64,000 nucleotides of DNA. It comes from Ectopseudomonas alcaliphila. Its GTDB lineage: Bacteria; Pseudomonadota; Gammaproteobacteria; Pseudomonadales; Pseudomonadaceae. This document shows positions 46,027 to 56,251 of this stretch, in pieces. The notes beneath the pieces are model-generated. The model was not told the origin of the DNA. It saw only the letters and a program-made list of their open reading frames with translations, and made no database searches. The first letter of the stretch is position 1; each line of letters starts with the position of its first letter. The stretch lies in the NCBI RefSeq assembly GCF_900101755.1, contig NZ_FNAE01000001.1:1054001-1118000 (forward strand), written 5' to 3'. Made by a program: the position numbers and the translations under genes.

Positions 46027-46532
46027 TGCGCAGCCTCCTTCGCGGACTTGTCGCTCTTGAACATATCCAGCGCCAGCAGGATGGCGCCGATGGTGATGAA
46101 GGTGTCGGCCAGGTTGAACGCCGGGAAGAACCAGCGGCTCTGCCAGTGCACCAGGATGAAGTCGACCACGTGGCCAAGCACCACGCGGTCATACAGGTTA
46201 CCCAGCGCGCCGCCCAGTACCATGGCCAGCGCCACCGCCAGCAGGGTTTCGTGACGCTTGAGACGCTTGAGCCAGACCACCAGCACGACACTGACGACGA
46301 TGGCGATGGCCGCGAAGAACCAACGCTGCCAGCCGGCGGCATCGGCCAGGAAGCTGAACGCCGCGCCGGTGTTGTAGGCCAGGGTCCAGTCGAAGTAACC
46401 CGGAATGACTTCGATGCGCTGATACATGCTCAGCGTGCCCTCGAAGATGTCCTTGGTCACCCGATCGGCGATCAGGATCAGCACGCTCAGCAGCAACCAG
46501 GGCAGATGCCCGAAACGCGAGGACTCAGGCAT
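46023..46532 (-). CDS. lspA: Lipoprotein signal peptidase LspA
   Basis: A 169-residue inner-membrane aspartyl protease that removes signal peptides from lipoproteins such as AlgK and BamD. The catalytic dyad is in the motifs [17 protein letters not shown] and [11 protein letters not shown]. Four membrane segments are visible. It starts at 46532, overlapping the ileS 3' end by 8 bp, and overlaps fkpB by ATGA. Length equals that of the P. aeruginosa protein. Confidence 0.96.
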   Translation of the reverse strand: MPESSRFGHLPWLLLSVLILIADRVTKDIFEGTLSMYQRIEVIPGYFDWTLAYNTGAAFSFLADAAGWQRWFFAAIAIVVSVVLVVWLKRLKRHETLLAVALAMVLGGALGNLYDRVVLGHVVDFILVHWQSRWFFPAFNLADTFITIGAILLALDMFKSDKSAKEAAQ

Positions 46533-49356
46533 GCTTGCGCACCTCGCCTTCACCCTCGATGTTGCTCACGCAACGACCGCACAATTCAGGATGCGCGGCA
46601 TGACTGCCGACATCGGCGCGGAAGTGCCAGCAGCGGCCGCACTTGGCGTGAGCAGACTTGAGGATCTTCAGCTTCAGGCCCTCGACCTCGGTCACCACCG
46701 CATCGGCCGGCGCATCGGCCAGCGGCGCGGTCTGCGCCGCCGAGGTGATCAGGGCGAAACGCAGCTCGTCGCCGAGCTTGGCCAGGTCGGCCTGCTTGGC
46801 GTCGTCGCAGAACAGGGTGACCTCGGCCTGCAGACTGGCGCCGATGGCCTTGGCCGTACGCAGGTTCTCCAGCTCCTTGTTGACCGCAGCCTTGACCTCC
46901 ATCACGCGATCCCAGTAGGCACGGTCCAGCTCGAAGCCTTGCGGCAGACGTTCCAGGCCGGCGTACCAGGTATTGAGCATCACCGATTCGTTGCGCTCGC
47001 CTGGCAGGAACTGCCAGATTTCCTCGGCGGTGAAGGCCAGGATCGGCGCGATCCAGCGCACCAGCGCCTCGCTGATGTGGAACAGCGCGCTCTGGCAGGA
47101 GCGGCGCGCCACGCTGTCGGCGGCGGTGGTGTACTGGCGGTCCTTGATGATGTCCAGGTAGAAACCGCCCAGCTCCTGCACGCAGAAGTTGTGCACCTTG
47201 GAATAGACGTTCCAGAAGCGGTAGTCGGCGTACGCCTCGATGATCTCTTCCTGCAGGCGCAGCGCCGCGTCAACGGCCCAGCGGTCGAGGTCGAGCATCT
47301 GCTCGGGCTGCAGCAGGTCCTTGGCCGGATCGAAACCGTTGAGGTTGGCCAGCATGAAGCGCGCGGTGTTGCGGATGCGGCGGTAGGCGTCGGCGCTGCG
47401 CTGCAGGATCACCTTGGACACGGCCATCTCGCCGGAATAGTCGGTGGAGGCGACCCACAGGCGCATGATGTCGGCGCCCAGGCTGTCGTTGACCTCCTGC
47501 GGCGCGACCACGTTACCGAGCGACTTGGACATCTTGCGGCCGTTCTCGTCGACCACGAAGCCGTGGGTCAGCAGCGCCTTGTACGGCGCGTGACCGTCGA
47601 TGGCGCTGCCGGTCAGCAGGGACGAATGGAACCAGCCGCGGTGCTGGTCCGAACCTTCCAGATACAGGTCGGCACGCGGGCCAGCGGTGTGGCCCATGTC
47701 ATGCGAGCCGCGCAGCACGTGCCAGTGGGTGGTACCGGAGTCGAACCACACGTCGAGGGTGTCGTTGATCTTGTCGTAGTCTGCCGCTTCAGCGCCGAGC
47801 AACTCGGCGGCGTCGAGCTTGAACCAGGCTTCGATGCCTTCTTTCTCGACGCGCACTGCCACTTCTTCCATCAATTCGGCGGTACGTGGATGCAGTTCGC
47901 CCGTGGCCTTGTGCAGGAAGAAAGGGATCGGCACGCCCCAGTTGCGCTGACGCGAGATACACCAGTCCGGGCGACCGGCGATCATGCTGTGCAGGCGCGC
48001 CTGGCCCCAGGCAGGCACGAACTGGGTCTGTTCGATGGCGGCCAGCGCACGCTCACGCAGCGGCTCGCCCTCTTTGGGCTGAGTGTCCATGCCGACGAAC
48101 CACTGTGCAGTGGCGCGGTAGATCAGCGGCGTCTTGTGGCGCCAGCAGTGCATGTAGCTGTGCTGGATCGGCTGGTGCTTGAGCAGCGCGCCGACTTCGG
48201 CCAGTTTCTCGACGATGGCCGGGTTGGCCTTCCAGATGAACTGGCCGCCGAAGAACGGCAGATCCGGGGTGTAGACGCCATTGCTCTGCACCGGGCTGAG
48301 GATGTCGTCGTTGCTCATGCCGTAGGCTTTGCAGGTGCGGAAGTCGTCCTCACCGTAGGCCGGCGACGAGTGGACGATACCGGTACCGGCGCCCAACTCG
48401 ACGTACTCGGCCAGGTACACCGGCGAGAAACGCTCGTAGAACGGGTGACGGAAGCGGATCAGCTCCAGCGCCGCGCCCTGCGCGGTGGCGATAACCTGAC
48501 CTTGCAGCCCATAGCGCTGCAGGCAGGACTCGACCAGTTCCTCGGCCAGCAGTAGCAGGCGCTCGCCGGTGTCGACCAGAGCGTAGGTGAACTCCGGATG
48601 GACGTTGAGCGCCTGGTTGGCCGGAATGGTCCAGGGCGTGGTGGTCCAGATGACAATGGCGGTCGGCTTGCTCAGCTCGCTCAAACCGAAAGCGGCGGCC
48701 AGCTTGTCTGCGTCTTCGATGGGGAAGGCGACGTCGATGGCATCGGATTTCTTATCCTGATACTCCACCTCAGCCTCGGCCAGGGCCGAGCCACAGTCGA
48801 AGCACCAGTTCACCGGTTTCAGGCCCTTAAACACGAAGCCCTGCTTGACCATCTCGGCCAGGGCGCGGATCTCGCCGGCCTCGTTGGCGAAATCCATGGT
48901 CTTGTACGGATTGTCCCAGTCACCGAGCACACCGAGGCGGATGAAGTCGGCCTTCTGTCCTTCGATCTGCTCGCTGGCGTAGGTGCGGCAGCGCTCGCGG
49001 GTCAGGTCCGCCGGCTGGTTCTTGCCGAAGGTGGTTTCGACCTTGTGCTCGATCGGCAGGCCATGGCAGTCCCAGCCCGGCACATAGGGCGCGTCGAAGC
49101 CGGCCAGGGTCTTGGAGCGGGTGATGATGTCCTTGAGGATCTTGTTCACCGCGTGACCGATGTGGATGCTGCCGTTGGCATAGGGCGGGCCGTCGTGCAG
49201 GACGAACTTCGGCCGACCTTCGCCAATCTTGCGCAGCTTGCTATACAGGCCAATCTCGTTCCAGCGCTGCAGGGTCTGCGGCTCGCGTTGCGGCAGGCCG
49301 GCCTTCATCGGGAACTGGGTATCGGGCAGGTTCAGCGTAGCTTTGTAGTCGGTCAT
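46525..49356 (-). CDS. ileS: Isoleucyl-tRNA synthetase IleS
   Basis: A 943-residue class I aminoacyl-tRNA synthetase. It has the HIGH motif in [13 protein letters not shown] near the N-terminus, an editing domain, KMSKS in [12 protein letters not shown], and a C-terminal zinc-binding domain with [12 protein letters not shown] and CGRCV. The size fits the bacterial mupirocin-sensitive type rather than the eukaryote-like type. The start at 49356 overlaps the ribF stop (ATGA), and the 3' end overlaps lspA by 8 bp. Confidence 0.97.
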   Translation of the reverse strand: MTDYKATLNLPDTQFPMKAGLPQREPQTLQRWNEIGLYSKLRKIGEGRPKFVLHDGPPYANGSIHIGHAVNKILKDIITRSKTLAGFDAPYVPGWDCHGLPIEHKVETTFGKNQPADLTRERCRTYASEQIEGQKADFIRLGVLGDWDNPYKTMDFANEAGEIRALAEMVKQGFVFKGLKPVNWCFDCGSALAEAEVEYQDKKSDAIDVAFPIEDADKLAAAFGLSELSKPTAIVIWTTTPWTIPANQALNVHPEFTYALVDTGERLLLLAEELVESCLQRYGLQGQVIATAQGAALELIRFRHPFYERFSPVYLAEYVELGAGTGIVHSSPAYGEDDFRTCKAYGMSNDDILSPVQSNGVYTPDLPFFGGQFIWKANPAIVEKLAEVGALLKHQPIQHSYMHCWRHKTPLIYRATAQWFVGMDTQPKEGEPLRERALAAIEQTQFVPAWGQARLHSMIAGRPDWCISRQRNWGVPIPFFLHKATGELHPRTAELMEEVAVRVEKEGIEAWFKLDAAELLGAEAADYDKINDTLDVWFDSGTTHWHVLRGSHDMGHTAGPRADLYLEGSDQHRGWFHSSLLTGSAIDGHAPYKALLTHGFVVDENGRKMSKSLGNVVAPQEVNDSLGADIMRLWVASTDYSGEMAVSKVILQRSADAYRRIRNTARFMLANLNGFDPAKDLLQPEQMLDLDRWAVDAALRLQEEIIEAYADYRFWNVYSKVHNFCVQELGGFYLDIIKDRQYTTAADSVARRSCQSALFHISEALVRWIAPILAFTAEEIWQFLPGERNESVMLNTWYAGLERLPQGFELDRAYWDRVMEVKAAVNKELENLRTAKAIGASLQAEVTLFCDDAKQADLAKLGDELRFALITSAAQTAPLADAPADAVVTEVEGLKLKILKSAHAKCGRCWHFRADVGSHAAHPELCGRCVSNIEGEGEVRKHA

Positions 49357-50303
49357 TTCGGGCTCTTCATCAGCGGGTGGCTCTGCCAATAATCACGGGC
49401 AGCGGCGATATCAGCGGCAATCGCCGCCTTCAAGGCCTCCAGCGAGGCGAAACGCTGCTCATCACGCAGCTTGTGGTGGAAAGCCACCGAGAGACGCCGG
49501 CCATACAGATCGCCGGCAAAATCCAGAAGGTGCACTTCCAGATGGGCGCTGCCGTCACCGGCAACGCTGGGGCGCACGCCAATATTGGCGACGCCCGGTT
49601 GAATCACACCATCGACTTCACAGCTCACCAGATAAACGCCGGTCAGCGGCACCTTGCGCCGCTTGAGCTGGACGTTGGCAGTGGGCGCATCGAGCTGGCG
49701 GCCAAGCTTCTGCCCGTGCAATACACGCCCGGCGATGCGAAACGGCCGACCGAGCAAGGCTTCGGCCAGCTCGAAATCGCCATCGGCCAATGCCTGACGC
49801 ACGCGGGTGCTGCTGACCCGGCCACCGAGCACCTCGACGGTGGTCGAGGCATCGACGCTGAAGCCGTGGCGCTGGCCGGCGGCCTTGAGAAACTCGAAAT
49901 CCCCGGCACGGTCGCAGCCGAAGCGGAAATCGTCGCCGATCTCCAGGTCCTTCACGCCCAGGCCGTCGACCAGCACACGTTGGACGAACTCGGCTGCCGA
50001 CAACTCGCGCAGGCGGCGGTTGAAGGCCAGGCACAGCACCATGTCGACGCCTTCGGCAGCCAGCAGGGCGAGCTTGTCGCGCAGGCGGGTCAGCCGCGCT
50101 GGCGCAGTGTCCGGGCCGAAGAATTCACGCGGCTGCGGCTCGAAGATCACCACGCAGCTGGGCACGGCCAATTCCGCGGCACGCTCGCGCAGGCGCGCCA
50201 GGATGGCCTGGTGCCCACGATGAACGCCGTCGAAATTACCGATGGTGACCACACAGCCCCGCGCCTGGGGCTGCAGGTTATGAAGACCTCGAACCAGCTG
50301 CAT
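49353..50303 (-). CDS. ribF: Bifunctional riboflavin kinase / FAD synthetase RibF
   Basis: A 316-residue enzyme making FMN and FAD. The N-terminal nucleotidyltransferase has [16 protein letters not shown] and [20 protein letters not shown]. The C-terminal kinase domain has [10 protein letters not shown] and [11 protein letters not shown]. The start at 50303 gives [16 protein letters not shown]; an ATG 13 codons upstream is not conserved. Its stop overlaps ileS. A 78-bp gap separates it from murJ. Confidence 0.95.
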   Translation of the reverse strand: MQLVRGLHNLQPQARGCVVTIGNFDGVHRGHQAILARLRERAAELAVPSCVVIFEPQPREFFGPDTAPARLTRLRDKLALLAAEGVDMVLCLAFNRRLRELSAAEFVQRVLVDGLGVKDLEIGDDFRFGCDRAGDFEFLKAAGQRHGFSVDASTTVEVLGGRVSSTRVRQALADGDFELAEALLGRPFRIAGRVLHGQKLGRQLDAPTANVQLKRRKVPLTGVYLVSCEVDGVIQPGVANIGVRPSVAGDGSAHLEVHLLDFAGDLYGRRLSVAFHHKLRDEQRFASLEALKAAIAADIAAARDYWQSHPLMKSPK

Positions 50304-50381
50304 AGCACGCTTCTTGTTCACAAAGTGGTCGATTATACGCACAGCAGGCCATGCACAACAGGCATCGTGATGCCTGGAAAG

Positions 50382-51923
50382 CTACAACGAGCGCCGGGCA
50401 AAATCGTGCGGGCGAAATCCCAATATCAGCAATACGCCGAAGTAGGCGACGAGTCCGGCAGCCACCAGCACACCGAGACGCAACAGGCGCACGAGCATCT
50501 CACCTTCCGCCCAGGCCGGCATGAGCTGCAGCAGACCCAGCAACACAGCGACCATCACGGCCACCGCCACCACCAACTTGAGCAGGAACAGCCCCCAACC
50601 CGGCAACGGCTGGAAGATATCGGCGCGGCGCAGCTGCCAGTACAGCAGGCCGGCGTTCAGGCAGGCCGCCAGGCTGATCGCCAACGCCAGACCGACGTGC
50701 GCCATCTCCAGGCCGAACACGAACAGCGCATTCATTGCCTGGGTCGCCAGCAGGCTGATCACGGCGATCTTCACCGGCGTCTTGATGTTCTGCTGGGCGT
50801 AGAAGCCAGGCGCGAGGATCTTGATCAGAATCAACGCCAGCAGGCCGACCGAGTAGGCCACCAGCGCCCGCTGCGTCATCAGCGCGTCCTCTGCACCGAA
50901 CTTGCCGTACTGGAACAGAGACACCACCAGCGGCTCGGCGAGAATCGCCAGCGCCAGAGTGCAGGGCAGCACCAGCAGAAAACAGAGGCGCAGCCCCCAG
51001 TCGAGCAGGCGCCGGTACTCGTCGCGGTTCTTGCTGGCGTAGGTCTTGGAGAGCGCCGGCAGCAGGATGGTGCCCAGTGCCACGCCCAACACACCCGAAG
51101 GCAACTCCATCAGACGGTCGGCGTAGTACATCCACGACACCGAGCCGGCCACCAGAAAAGAAGCGAAGATGGTGTTGATGATCAGCGAAATCTGGCTAAC
51201 CGAGACGCCGAAGATCGCCGGCCCCATCTGCTTGAGCACGCGCCAGACACCGAGGTCGCCGAAGCTCACACGCGGCAGCACCAGCATGCCGATCTTCTTC
51301 AGATGCGGCAGCTGCCAGAGCAACTGCGCCAGCCCGCCGACCAGCACAGCCCAGCCCAGCGCCATGATCGGCGGATCGAAATAGGGCGTCAGAAACAGTG
51401 CGAAGACGATCATGCTGACGTTGAGCAAGGTCGGCACGAACGCCGGCACCGAAAAACGGTTCCAGGTGTTGAGCACGGCGCCGGCCAGTGATGACAGGGA
51501 GATCAGCAATATATAAGGGAAGGTCACCCGCAGCAGATCGACGGTCAGTTCGAAGCGCTGGGCCTCATCGGCAAAGCCCGGCGCCGTGGCCCAGACGATC
51601 CAGGGCGCCGCGAGCACACCGATGGCCGTGACCAGTGCCAGCACCAGAGTCAGCAAACCGGAGACGTAGGCAACGAAGGTGCGCGTGGCCTCCTCGCCCT
51701 GCTGCATCTTGTACTCCGCCAGAATCGGTACGAAGGCCTGCGAGAAGGCGCCTTCGGCAAAAATACGGCGCAGCAGGTTGGGCAGTTTGAAGGCCACCAC
51801 GAAGGCATCCGACGCCACCCCGGCACCGAAGGTGCGGGCGATGATGGTATCGCGCACAAACCCCAGCACACGTGACACCATGGTCAGAGAACTGACGGCA
51901 GCCAGGGATTTGAGCAGATTCAT
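50382..51923 (-). CDS. murJ: Lipid II flippase MurJ
   Basis: A 513-residue MATE-like inner-membrane protein with about 14 hydrophobic segments that flips lipid II for peptidoglycan synthesis. It begins [20 protein letters not shown], and contains the conserved [14 protein letters not shown] and [20 protein letters not shown], with [19 protein letters not shown] in the middle. The start at 51923 is chosen because upstream sequence lacks MurJ features and holds the rpsT promoter region. It diverges from rpsT, the usual pseudomonad order. Confidence 0.96.
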   Translation of the reverse strand: MNLLKSLAAVSSLTMVSRVLGFVRDTIIARTFGAGVASDAFVVAFKLPNLLRRIFAEGAFSQAFVPILAEYKMQQGEEATRTFVAYVSGLLTLVLALVTAIGVLAAPWIVWATAPGFADEAQRFELTVDLLRVTFPYILLISLSSLAGAVLNTWNRFSVPAFVPTLLNVSMIVFALFLTPYFDPPIMALGWAVLVGGLAQLLWQLPHLKKIGMLVLPRVSFGDLGVWRVLKQMGPAIFGVSVSQISLIINTIFASFLVAGSVSWMYYADRLMELPSGVLGVALGTILLPALSKTYASKNRDEYRRLLDWGLRLCFLLVLPCTLALAILAEPLVVSLFQYGKFGAEDALMTQRALVAYSVGLLALILIKILAPGFYAQQNIKTPVKIAVISLLATQAMNALFVFGLEMAHVGLALAISLAACLNAGLLYWQLRRADIFQPLPGWGLFLLKLVVAVAVMVAVLLGLLQLMPAWAEGEMLVRLLRLGVLVAAGLVAYFGVLLILGFRPHDFARRSL

Positions 51924-52038
51924 GGGGTATTTCGACTTCCATAAAGAGTTGCAGTAGCGGACAATCCGCCGCCCAACGAAGGCGTCGAGTGTAGCGAGCC
52001 ACCACTGGTCAGGCCAGCACAGGAAAACGTCATCGGAC

Positions 52039-52067
52039 TTGACAGTAGGCAGATGGATCGGCATGAT
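52039..52067 (+). promoter_or_regulatory. Predicted sigma-70 promoter of rpsT
   Basis: A perfect -35 TTGACA (52039-52044), a 17-base spacer and CATGAT (52062-52067, 4 of 6 matches to TATAAT). The start would be near 52074, about 40 bp before the rpsT start codon. Confidence 0.5.
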
Positions 52068-52114
52068 TCGCGGCCTTATTTGTCGTAACCCCCCAGTTTT
52101 CGAGGAGCTTGACG

Positions 52115-52393
52115 GTGGCCAACTCACCTTCTGCCAAAAAACGCGCCAAACAGGCTGAGAAGCGCCGTAGCCATAACGCCAGCCTGCGCTCGATGGTTCG
52201 TACTTACATCAAGAACGTGGTCAAGGCTATTGCTGCCAAAGATCTCGAGCTTGCCAAGACTGCTTACACTGCAGCTGTTCCGGTCATCGACCGCATGGCT
52301 GACAAAGGCATCATCCACAAGAACAAAGCCGCTCGTCACAAGAGCCGCCTGAACGCGCACATCAAGGCGCTGGGCGAAGCTGCTGCCGCCTAA
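52115..52393 (+). CDS. rpsT: 30S ribosomal protein S20
   Basis: A 92-residue basic ribosomal protein, the primary 16S rRNA binder near the body of the 30S subunit. It reads [20 protein letters not shown] at the N-terminus and [20 protein letters not shown] near the end. The start is GTG at 52115 with GAGGAG 7 bases upstream; a TTG two codons earlier is not used. It is monocistronic with promoter and terminator visible, divergent from murJ. Confidence 0.97.
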   Translation: MANSPSAKKRAKQAEKRRSHNASLRSMVRTYIKNVVKAIAAKDLELAKTAYTAAVPVIDRMADKGIIHKNKAARHKSRLNAHIKALGEAAAA

Positions 52394-52408
52394 TCGCGAC
52401 AGGTTCTT

Positions 52409-52438
52409 GAAAAACCGGCTCTAGAAGCCGGTTTTTTA
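52409..52438 (+). terminator. Rho-independent terminator of rpsT
   Basis: AAAACCGGCT (52411-52420) pairs with AGCCGGTTTT, followed by more T up to 52437. It starts 16 bp after the stop. Confidence 0.92.
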
Positions 52439-52474
52439 TTGCCCTAAATTCAAGCCCGCAGCCGTGCATCCATG

Positions 52475-52511
52475 AAAAATGCCCGCCTCCTTGCGGAATG
52501 CGGGCATTTCT
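52475..52511 (-). terminator. Rho-independent terminator of the PA4642-type gene
   Basis: AAATGCCCGC (52477-52486) pairs with GCGGGCATTT (52500-52509), with A-rich sequence on the left giving a T-tract on the minus strand. It follows the minus-strand gene ending at 52527. Confidence 0.88.
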
Positions 52512-52526
52512 CTAAAACAGCGAAGA

Positions 52527-52814
52527 TCAGCCGCGAGCGGCCTTGATCACTTCGATGTAAGGCTCGGCATTGCGCTGATCCTGAATCAGCGCGACGAAGT
52601 CATTGCCCTGTGCGTCAGTGGCAGAGAGGTCGTAGCCTTCTGCGACGAAGAACCCCACGAAACGCTCGAAGTCATCGATACGCAGACCGCGATAAGCCTT
52701 GACCAGCTTGTGCAGCGAAGGCGGCGTGGCGTCCGCTGGCTCCACCGAGAGGAACAGCTTGATCGAGTCATCGCTGATTTCTTCGCCAATCACCTGCTTC
52801 TTGTCTTTACGCAT
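52527..52814 (-). CDS. Small conserved protein (PA4642 family)
   Basis: A 95-residue acidic cytoplasmic protein without membrane segments. It reads MRKDKKQVIGEEISDDSIKL at the start and has SLHKLVKAYRGLRIDDFERF in the middle. I recognise it as the small pseudomonad protein called PA4642 family, function unknown; the name is from memory. It has its own terminator and ends about 130 bp from rpsT. In P. aeruginosa the PA4642-PA4647 region (with hpt, upp, uraA) is far from rpsT (PA4563), so the neighbourhood is rearranged. Confidence 0.82.
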   Translation of the reverse strand: MRKDKKQVIGEEISDDSIKLFLSVEPADATPPSLHKLVKAYRGLRIDDFERFVGFFVAEGYDLSATDAQGNDFVALIQDQRNAEPYIEVIKAARG

Positions 52815-52986
52815 CGCCCGCTCCCGCCAGCATTACAGAGGGCCGGCAGTGTACCGCCGAGCCGCGCGCGGCTCAACGCGCAGCCGGGCAGGCTAACACG
52901 CGGGCCATCGACGCAACAGCAGACCTAGGTCATGCCGCAGCGCGTTGCCGGGCTTCTATAATGCGCCGAGCCATTAGGGAGCCAGC

Positions 52987-54726
52987 ATGTCACGTCCATC
53001 GTTACCGCTGTTCGCCGCCTGGCGCCAGACCCTGCGTGCGGGCTACTCCTGGAAAGCCCTGCGCGGGGATCTGAGCGCTGGCCTGACGGTCGGCATCATC
53101 GCCATTCCGCTGGCAATGGCGCTGGCCATCGCCGTGGGCGTGGCGCCACAGCACGGCCTCTATACCGTCCTGATCGCCGCGCCACTGATCGCGCTATGCG
53201 GTGGCTCGCGTTTCAATATTTCCGGCCCCACCGCCGCCTTCGTGGTGATTCTGCTGCCGATCACTCAGCAGTACGGCCTCGGCGGGCTGCTGCTGTGCAC
53301 GTTGATGGCTGGCGTGATCCTGATCATCCTGGGGTTGCTGCGTGCCGGGCGTCTGATCGAATTCGTGCCCTACCCGGTGACACTGGGCTTTACCGCTGGC
53401 ATCGGTATCGTCATCGCCGTCCTGCAGATCAAGGACCTGTTCGGCCTGCACCTGGCCAGCACGCCTCAACATCTGCTGGAACAGGTGAATCTGCTGGTCC
53501 GCGCCCTCCCCAGCCTGCAGCCTGGCGACAGCCTGGTGGGCGCGGCGTGCCTGGCAACACTGCTGATCTGGCCGCGCCTGGCACCGAAAGTCCCCGCCCA
53601 CCTGGTCGCCCTGGCGGTTGGCGCGCTGCTCGCCCTCGCACTGGAACGCATGGGGCTGCCCGTGGCGACACTGGGCGAGCGCTTCAGCTACTCGCTCGAT
53701 GGCATCGAGCATCCCGGCATCCCGCCCTTCCTGCCGGACCTGGCCCTGCCCTGGAACCTGCCTGGCGCTGACGGCCAGCCGCTGGCGCTGTCGTTCGAAC
53801 TGATCCGCCAACTGCTGGCCCCGGCATTCGCCATCGCCATGCTGGGCGCCATCGAGTCACTGCTGTGCGCCGTGGTGGCCGACGGCATGACCGGCAGCAA
53901 GCACGATCCCAACGCCGAATTGATCGGCCAGGGCCTGGGCAATCTGGCCGCGCCGTTCTTTGGCGGCATCACCGCCACCGCCGCTATCGCCCGCACGGCA
54001 GCCAACGTCCGCGCCGGGGCCTTCTCGCCGGTGGCGGCATTGGCTCACGCTGGCGTGGTGCTGGCAGCGATTCTGCTGCTCGCGCCACTGTTCAGTTACC
54101 TGCCCATGGCGGCGCTGGCGGCGCTACTGCTGATGGTGGCGTGGAACATGAGCGAACCACAGCATGTGGCCCATACCCTGCGCATCGCCCCGCGCAGCGA
54201 TGTGCTGGTGCTGCTGACCTGCCTGGTGCTGACGGTACTGTTCGACATGGTGCTGGCTGTCGGCGTCGGCCTGCTGCTGGCGGCCGGGCTATTCATCAAG
54301 CGCATGAGCGAGCTGACCGATACCGCAGCCCTGAACCGCCAACAGCGAGAAGCCCTGCAAGATCTGCCCAAGCACGTGCTGGCTTACGCCATTCGCGGCC
54401 CGCTGTTCTTCGGCGCGGCGGAAAAGGCGCTGAGCGTGCTGCGCCGCCTTACCCCGGGAGTGCGTGTGGTGATCGTCGATATCAGTGCGGTGCCGCTGCT
54501 GGACATGACCGCCATCGCCGCGCTGGACAACGTGCTGCGCGACTACCGCCAGCAGGGCGTGGCGCTGATCCTCAGTGGCCCGACCGCGCAGGTACGCCTG
54601 CAGCTGCGCCGCGCCGGTGTGCAGCGCCGCGAAGGCGAGCTGGCATACGTGCGGGATCTGCCGCAGGCGCGGGAAAAGGCGTTGCGCTGGCTGCATGACA
54701 CAGCACAAGAAGCGCTGGCCGAGTAG
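52987..54726 (+). CDS. SulP family anion transporter with STAS domain
   Basis: A 579-residue inner-membrane transporter of the SLC26/SulP family. The membrane domain (about residues 25-430) has the signatures DLSAGLTVGIIAIPLAMALA and SRFNISGPTAAFVVIL, and EIxE-type GAIESLLCAVVADGMTG. The cytoplasmic STAS domain (about 440-560) has VVIVDISAVPLLDMTAIAAL. Substrates in the family include sulfate, bicarbonate and C4-dicarboxylates (DauA); not resolved here. Its TAG stop falls in the first bases of a GTAGGGTGCGC repeat. Confidence 0.92.
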   Translation: MSRPSLPLFAAWRQTLRAGYSWKALRGDLSAGLTVGIIAIPLAMALAIAVGVAPQHGLYTVLIAAPLIALCGGSRFNISGPTAAFVVILLPITQQYGLGGLLLCTLMAGVILIILGLLRAGRLIEFVPYPVTLGFTAGIGIVIAVLQIKDLFGLHLASTPQHLLEQVNLLVRALPSLQPGDSLVGAACLATLLIWPRLAPKVPAHLVALAVGALLALALERMGLPVATLGERFSYSLDGIEHPGIPPFLPDLALPWNLPGADGQPLALSFELIRQLLAPAFAIAMLGAIESLLCAVVADGMTGSKHDPNAELIGQGLGNLAAPFFGGITATAAIARTAANVRAGAFSPVAALAHAGVVLAAILLLAPLFSYLPMAALAALLLMVAWNMSEPQHVAHTLRIAPRSDVLVLLTCLVLTVLFDMVLAVGVGLLLAAGLFIKRMSELTDTAALNRQQREALQDLPKHVLAYAIRGPLFFGAAEKALSVLRRLTPGVRVVIVDISAVPLLDMTAIAALDNVLRDYRQQGVALILSGPTAQVRLQLRRAGVQRREGELAYVRDLPQAREKALRWLHDTAQEALAE

Positions 54727-54818
54727 GGTGCGCGATGCGCACCGGGGAAGCATCAGGAAAGCCGTGCGTGCAGCGCATCCTGCGTTAACCGCGGTTCGCG
54801 AGCAGAGCTCGCTCCTAC
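54723..54818. repeat. Repeats supplying stop codons of two convergent genes
   Basis: A GTAGGGTGCGCGATGCGCACC unit (54723-54743) contains the SulP-gene stop TAG. A CGCGAGCAGAGCTCGCTCCTAC unit (ending 54818) contains, on the other strand, the hpt stop TAG. The two units belong to different families and fill most of the 88-bp gap. Confidence 0.7.
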
Positions 54819-55372
54819 AGGCCCTTGACCGCGTAGATACCGGCGGCGTTGCGCCAGTAGCCCTTGTAGTCCATGCCGTAACCGAAGATGTAGCGGTCGA
54901 TGCACTGCAGACCTACGTAGTCGGCCTTCAGGTCCGGGCGCGCCTTGCGGTCGTGCTCCTTGTCGATCAGCACTGCAGTGTGCACGGCGCGCGCACCGGC
55001 GTGGCGGCAGAAATCGATGATCGCGCCAAGGGTGTGCCCCTCATCAAGGATGTCGTCGATGATCAGCACGTCACGGTCGATGAAGGAAACTTCCGGCTTG
55101 GCCTTCCAGAACAGCTCGCCACCGCTGGTTTCGTTGCGGTAGCGAGTGGCGTGCAGGTAAGAAGCCTCCAGCGGGAAGTTCAGCTTGGTCAGCAGCTTGC
55201 CAGAGAAGATCAGGCCACCGTTCATCACGCAGAACACCACCGGGTTGCGCTCGGAGAGCTCGGCGTTGATCTGGCTGGCGACCTTGTCGATGGCCGCCTC
55301 CACCACGGCTTCGGTGAACAGGCAGTCGGCTTCCGCCATGACTTGGCGAATGTGCACGAGATCGGCGGACAT
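54815..55372 (-). CDS. hpt: Hypoxanthine-guanine phosphoribosyltransferase
   Basis: A 185-residue type I phosphoribosyltransferase for purine salvage. The PRPP loop reads DVLIIDDILDEGHTLGAI, and the N-terminal part has VVFCVMNGGLIFSGKLL. In P. aeruginosa the homologous gene (PA4645) also stands before upp and uraA. The start at 55372 gives MSADLVHIRQVMAEAD; an upstream ATG at 55540 adds 56 unrelated residues. Its TAG stop lies in a palindromic repeat. It is divergent from upp. Confidence 0.94.
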   Translation of the reverse strand: MSADLVHIRQVMAEADCLFTEAVVEAAIDKVASQINAELSERNPVVFCVMNGGLIFSGKLLTKLNFPLEASYLHATRYRNETSGGELFWKAKPEVSFIDRDVLIIDDILDEGHTLGAIIDFCRHAGARAVHTAVLIDKEHDRKARPDLKADYVGLQCIDRYIFGYGMDYKGYWRNAAGIYAVKGL

Positions 55373-55548
55373 GATGATGTTCTCTCTAGATCGGGCTGAT
55401 GAATGGCGGCAGACAGCTTGAAAGCTGATCGAGCCGTCAAATAAAAGCGGGCAAAGGTACAGACCCGGACCACGCTTGCCAAGTATCGACTGACCAGCGT
55501 AGCCGATGCACGGCGCGGGACATCGTGACTCATCAGTCACCCACCACT

Positions 55549-55564
55549 TGGCATGTGCAATGCT
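55549..55564 (+). promoter_or_regulatory. Sigma-54-like promoter upstream of upp
   Basis: TGGCATGTGCAATGCT matches the sigma-54 pattern TGGCACG-N4-TTGCW with both GG (-24) and GC (-12) present and two mismatches in the conserved bases. Transcription would begin near 55575, 37 bp before the upp start. No activator site was identified. Confidence 0.4.
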
Positions 55565-55611
55565 TTAATCTAACGCGATTTTCCCCAGAGCCCCGTTGGA
55601 GATCCCAGCCC

Positions 55612-56250
55612 ATGCCCACTCGCGAGATCCGCCACCCGCTGATCCGTCACAAGATCGGCCTGATGCGCCGCGCCGATATCAGCACCAAGAATTTCCGTGA
55701 GCTGGCCCAGGAAGTGGGCGCCCTGCTGACTTATGAAGCCACCAACGACCTGCCGCTGGAAGCCTACGACATCGAAGGCTGGGCGGGCACGGTGCAGGTC
55801 GAGAAAATCGCCGGCAAGAAAATCACCGTGGTACCCATCCTGCGCGCCGGCATCGGCATGCTCGACGGCGTGCTCAGCCTGATCCCCGGCGCCAAGGTCA
55901 GCGCCGTGGGTGTGGCACGCAACGAGGAAACCCTCGAAGCGCACACCTACCTGGAAAAGCTCGCGCCGGAAATCGACTCGCGCCTGGCCCTGATCATCGA
56001 CCCGATGCTGGCCACCGGCGGCTCGATGGTCGCCACCATCGACCTGCTGAAGAAGGCCGGCTGCAGGGACATTCGCGCCATGGTCCTGGTCGCTGCCCCC
56101 GAGGGCATCAAGGCCGTCGAGCAGGCTCACCCGGACGTGACCATCTTCACCGCCTCCATCGATCAGCGGCTGAACGAGCACGGCTACATCATCCCGGGCC
56201 TGGGCGATGCCGGTGACAAGATCTTCGGCACCAAGCAGAAGGACGCCTGA
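55612..56250 (+). CDS. upp: Uracil phosphoribosyltransferase
   Basis: A 212-residue enzyme converting uracil and PRPP to UMP. It begins [20 protein letters not shown] and has [18 protein letters not shown] sequence ([16 protein letters not shown]), the PRPP loop [20 protein letters not shown], and the C-terminal [24 protein letters not shown] precedes the ATG at 55612. uraA follows after a single base, giving a salvage operon of importer and enzyme. Confidence 0.97.
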   Translation: MPTREIRHPLIRHKIGLMRRADISTKNFRELAQEVGALLTYEATNDLPLEAYDIEGWAGTVQVEKIAGKKITVVPILRAGIGMLDGVLSLIPGAKVSAVGVARNEETLEAHTYLEKLAPEIDSRLALIIDPMLATGGSMVATIDLLKKAGCRDIRAMVLVAAPEGIKAVEQAHPDVTIFTASIDQRLNEHGYIIPGLGDAGDKIFGTKQKDA

Positions 56251-56251
56251 C

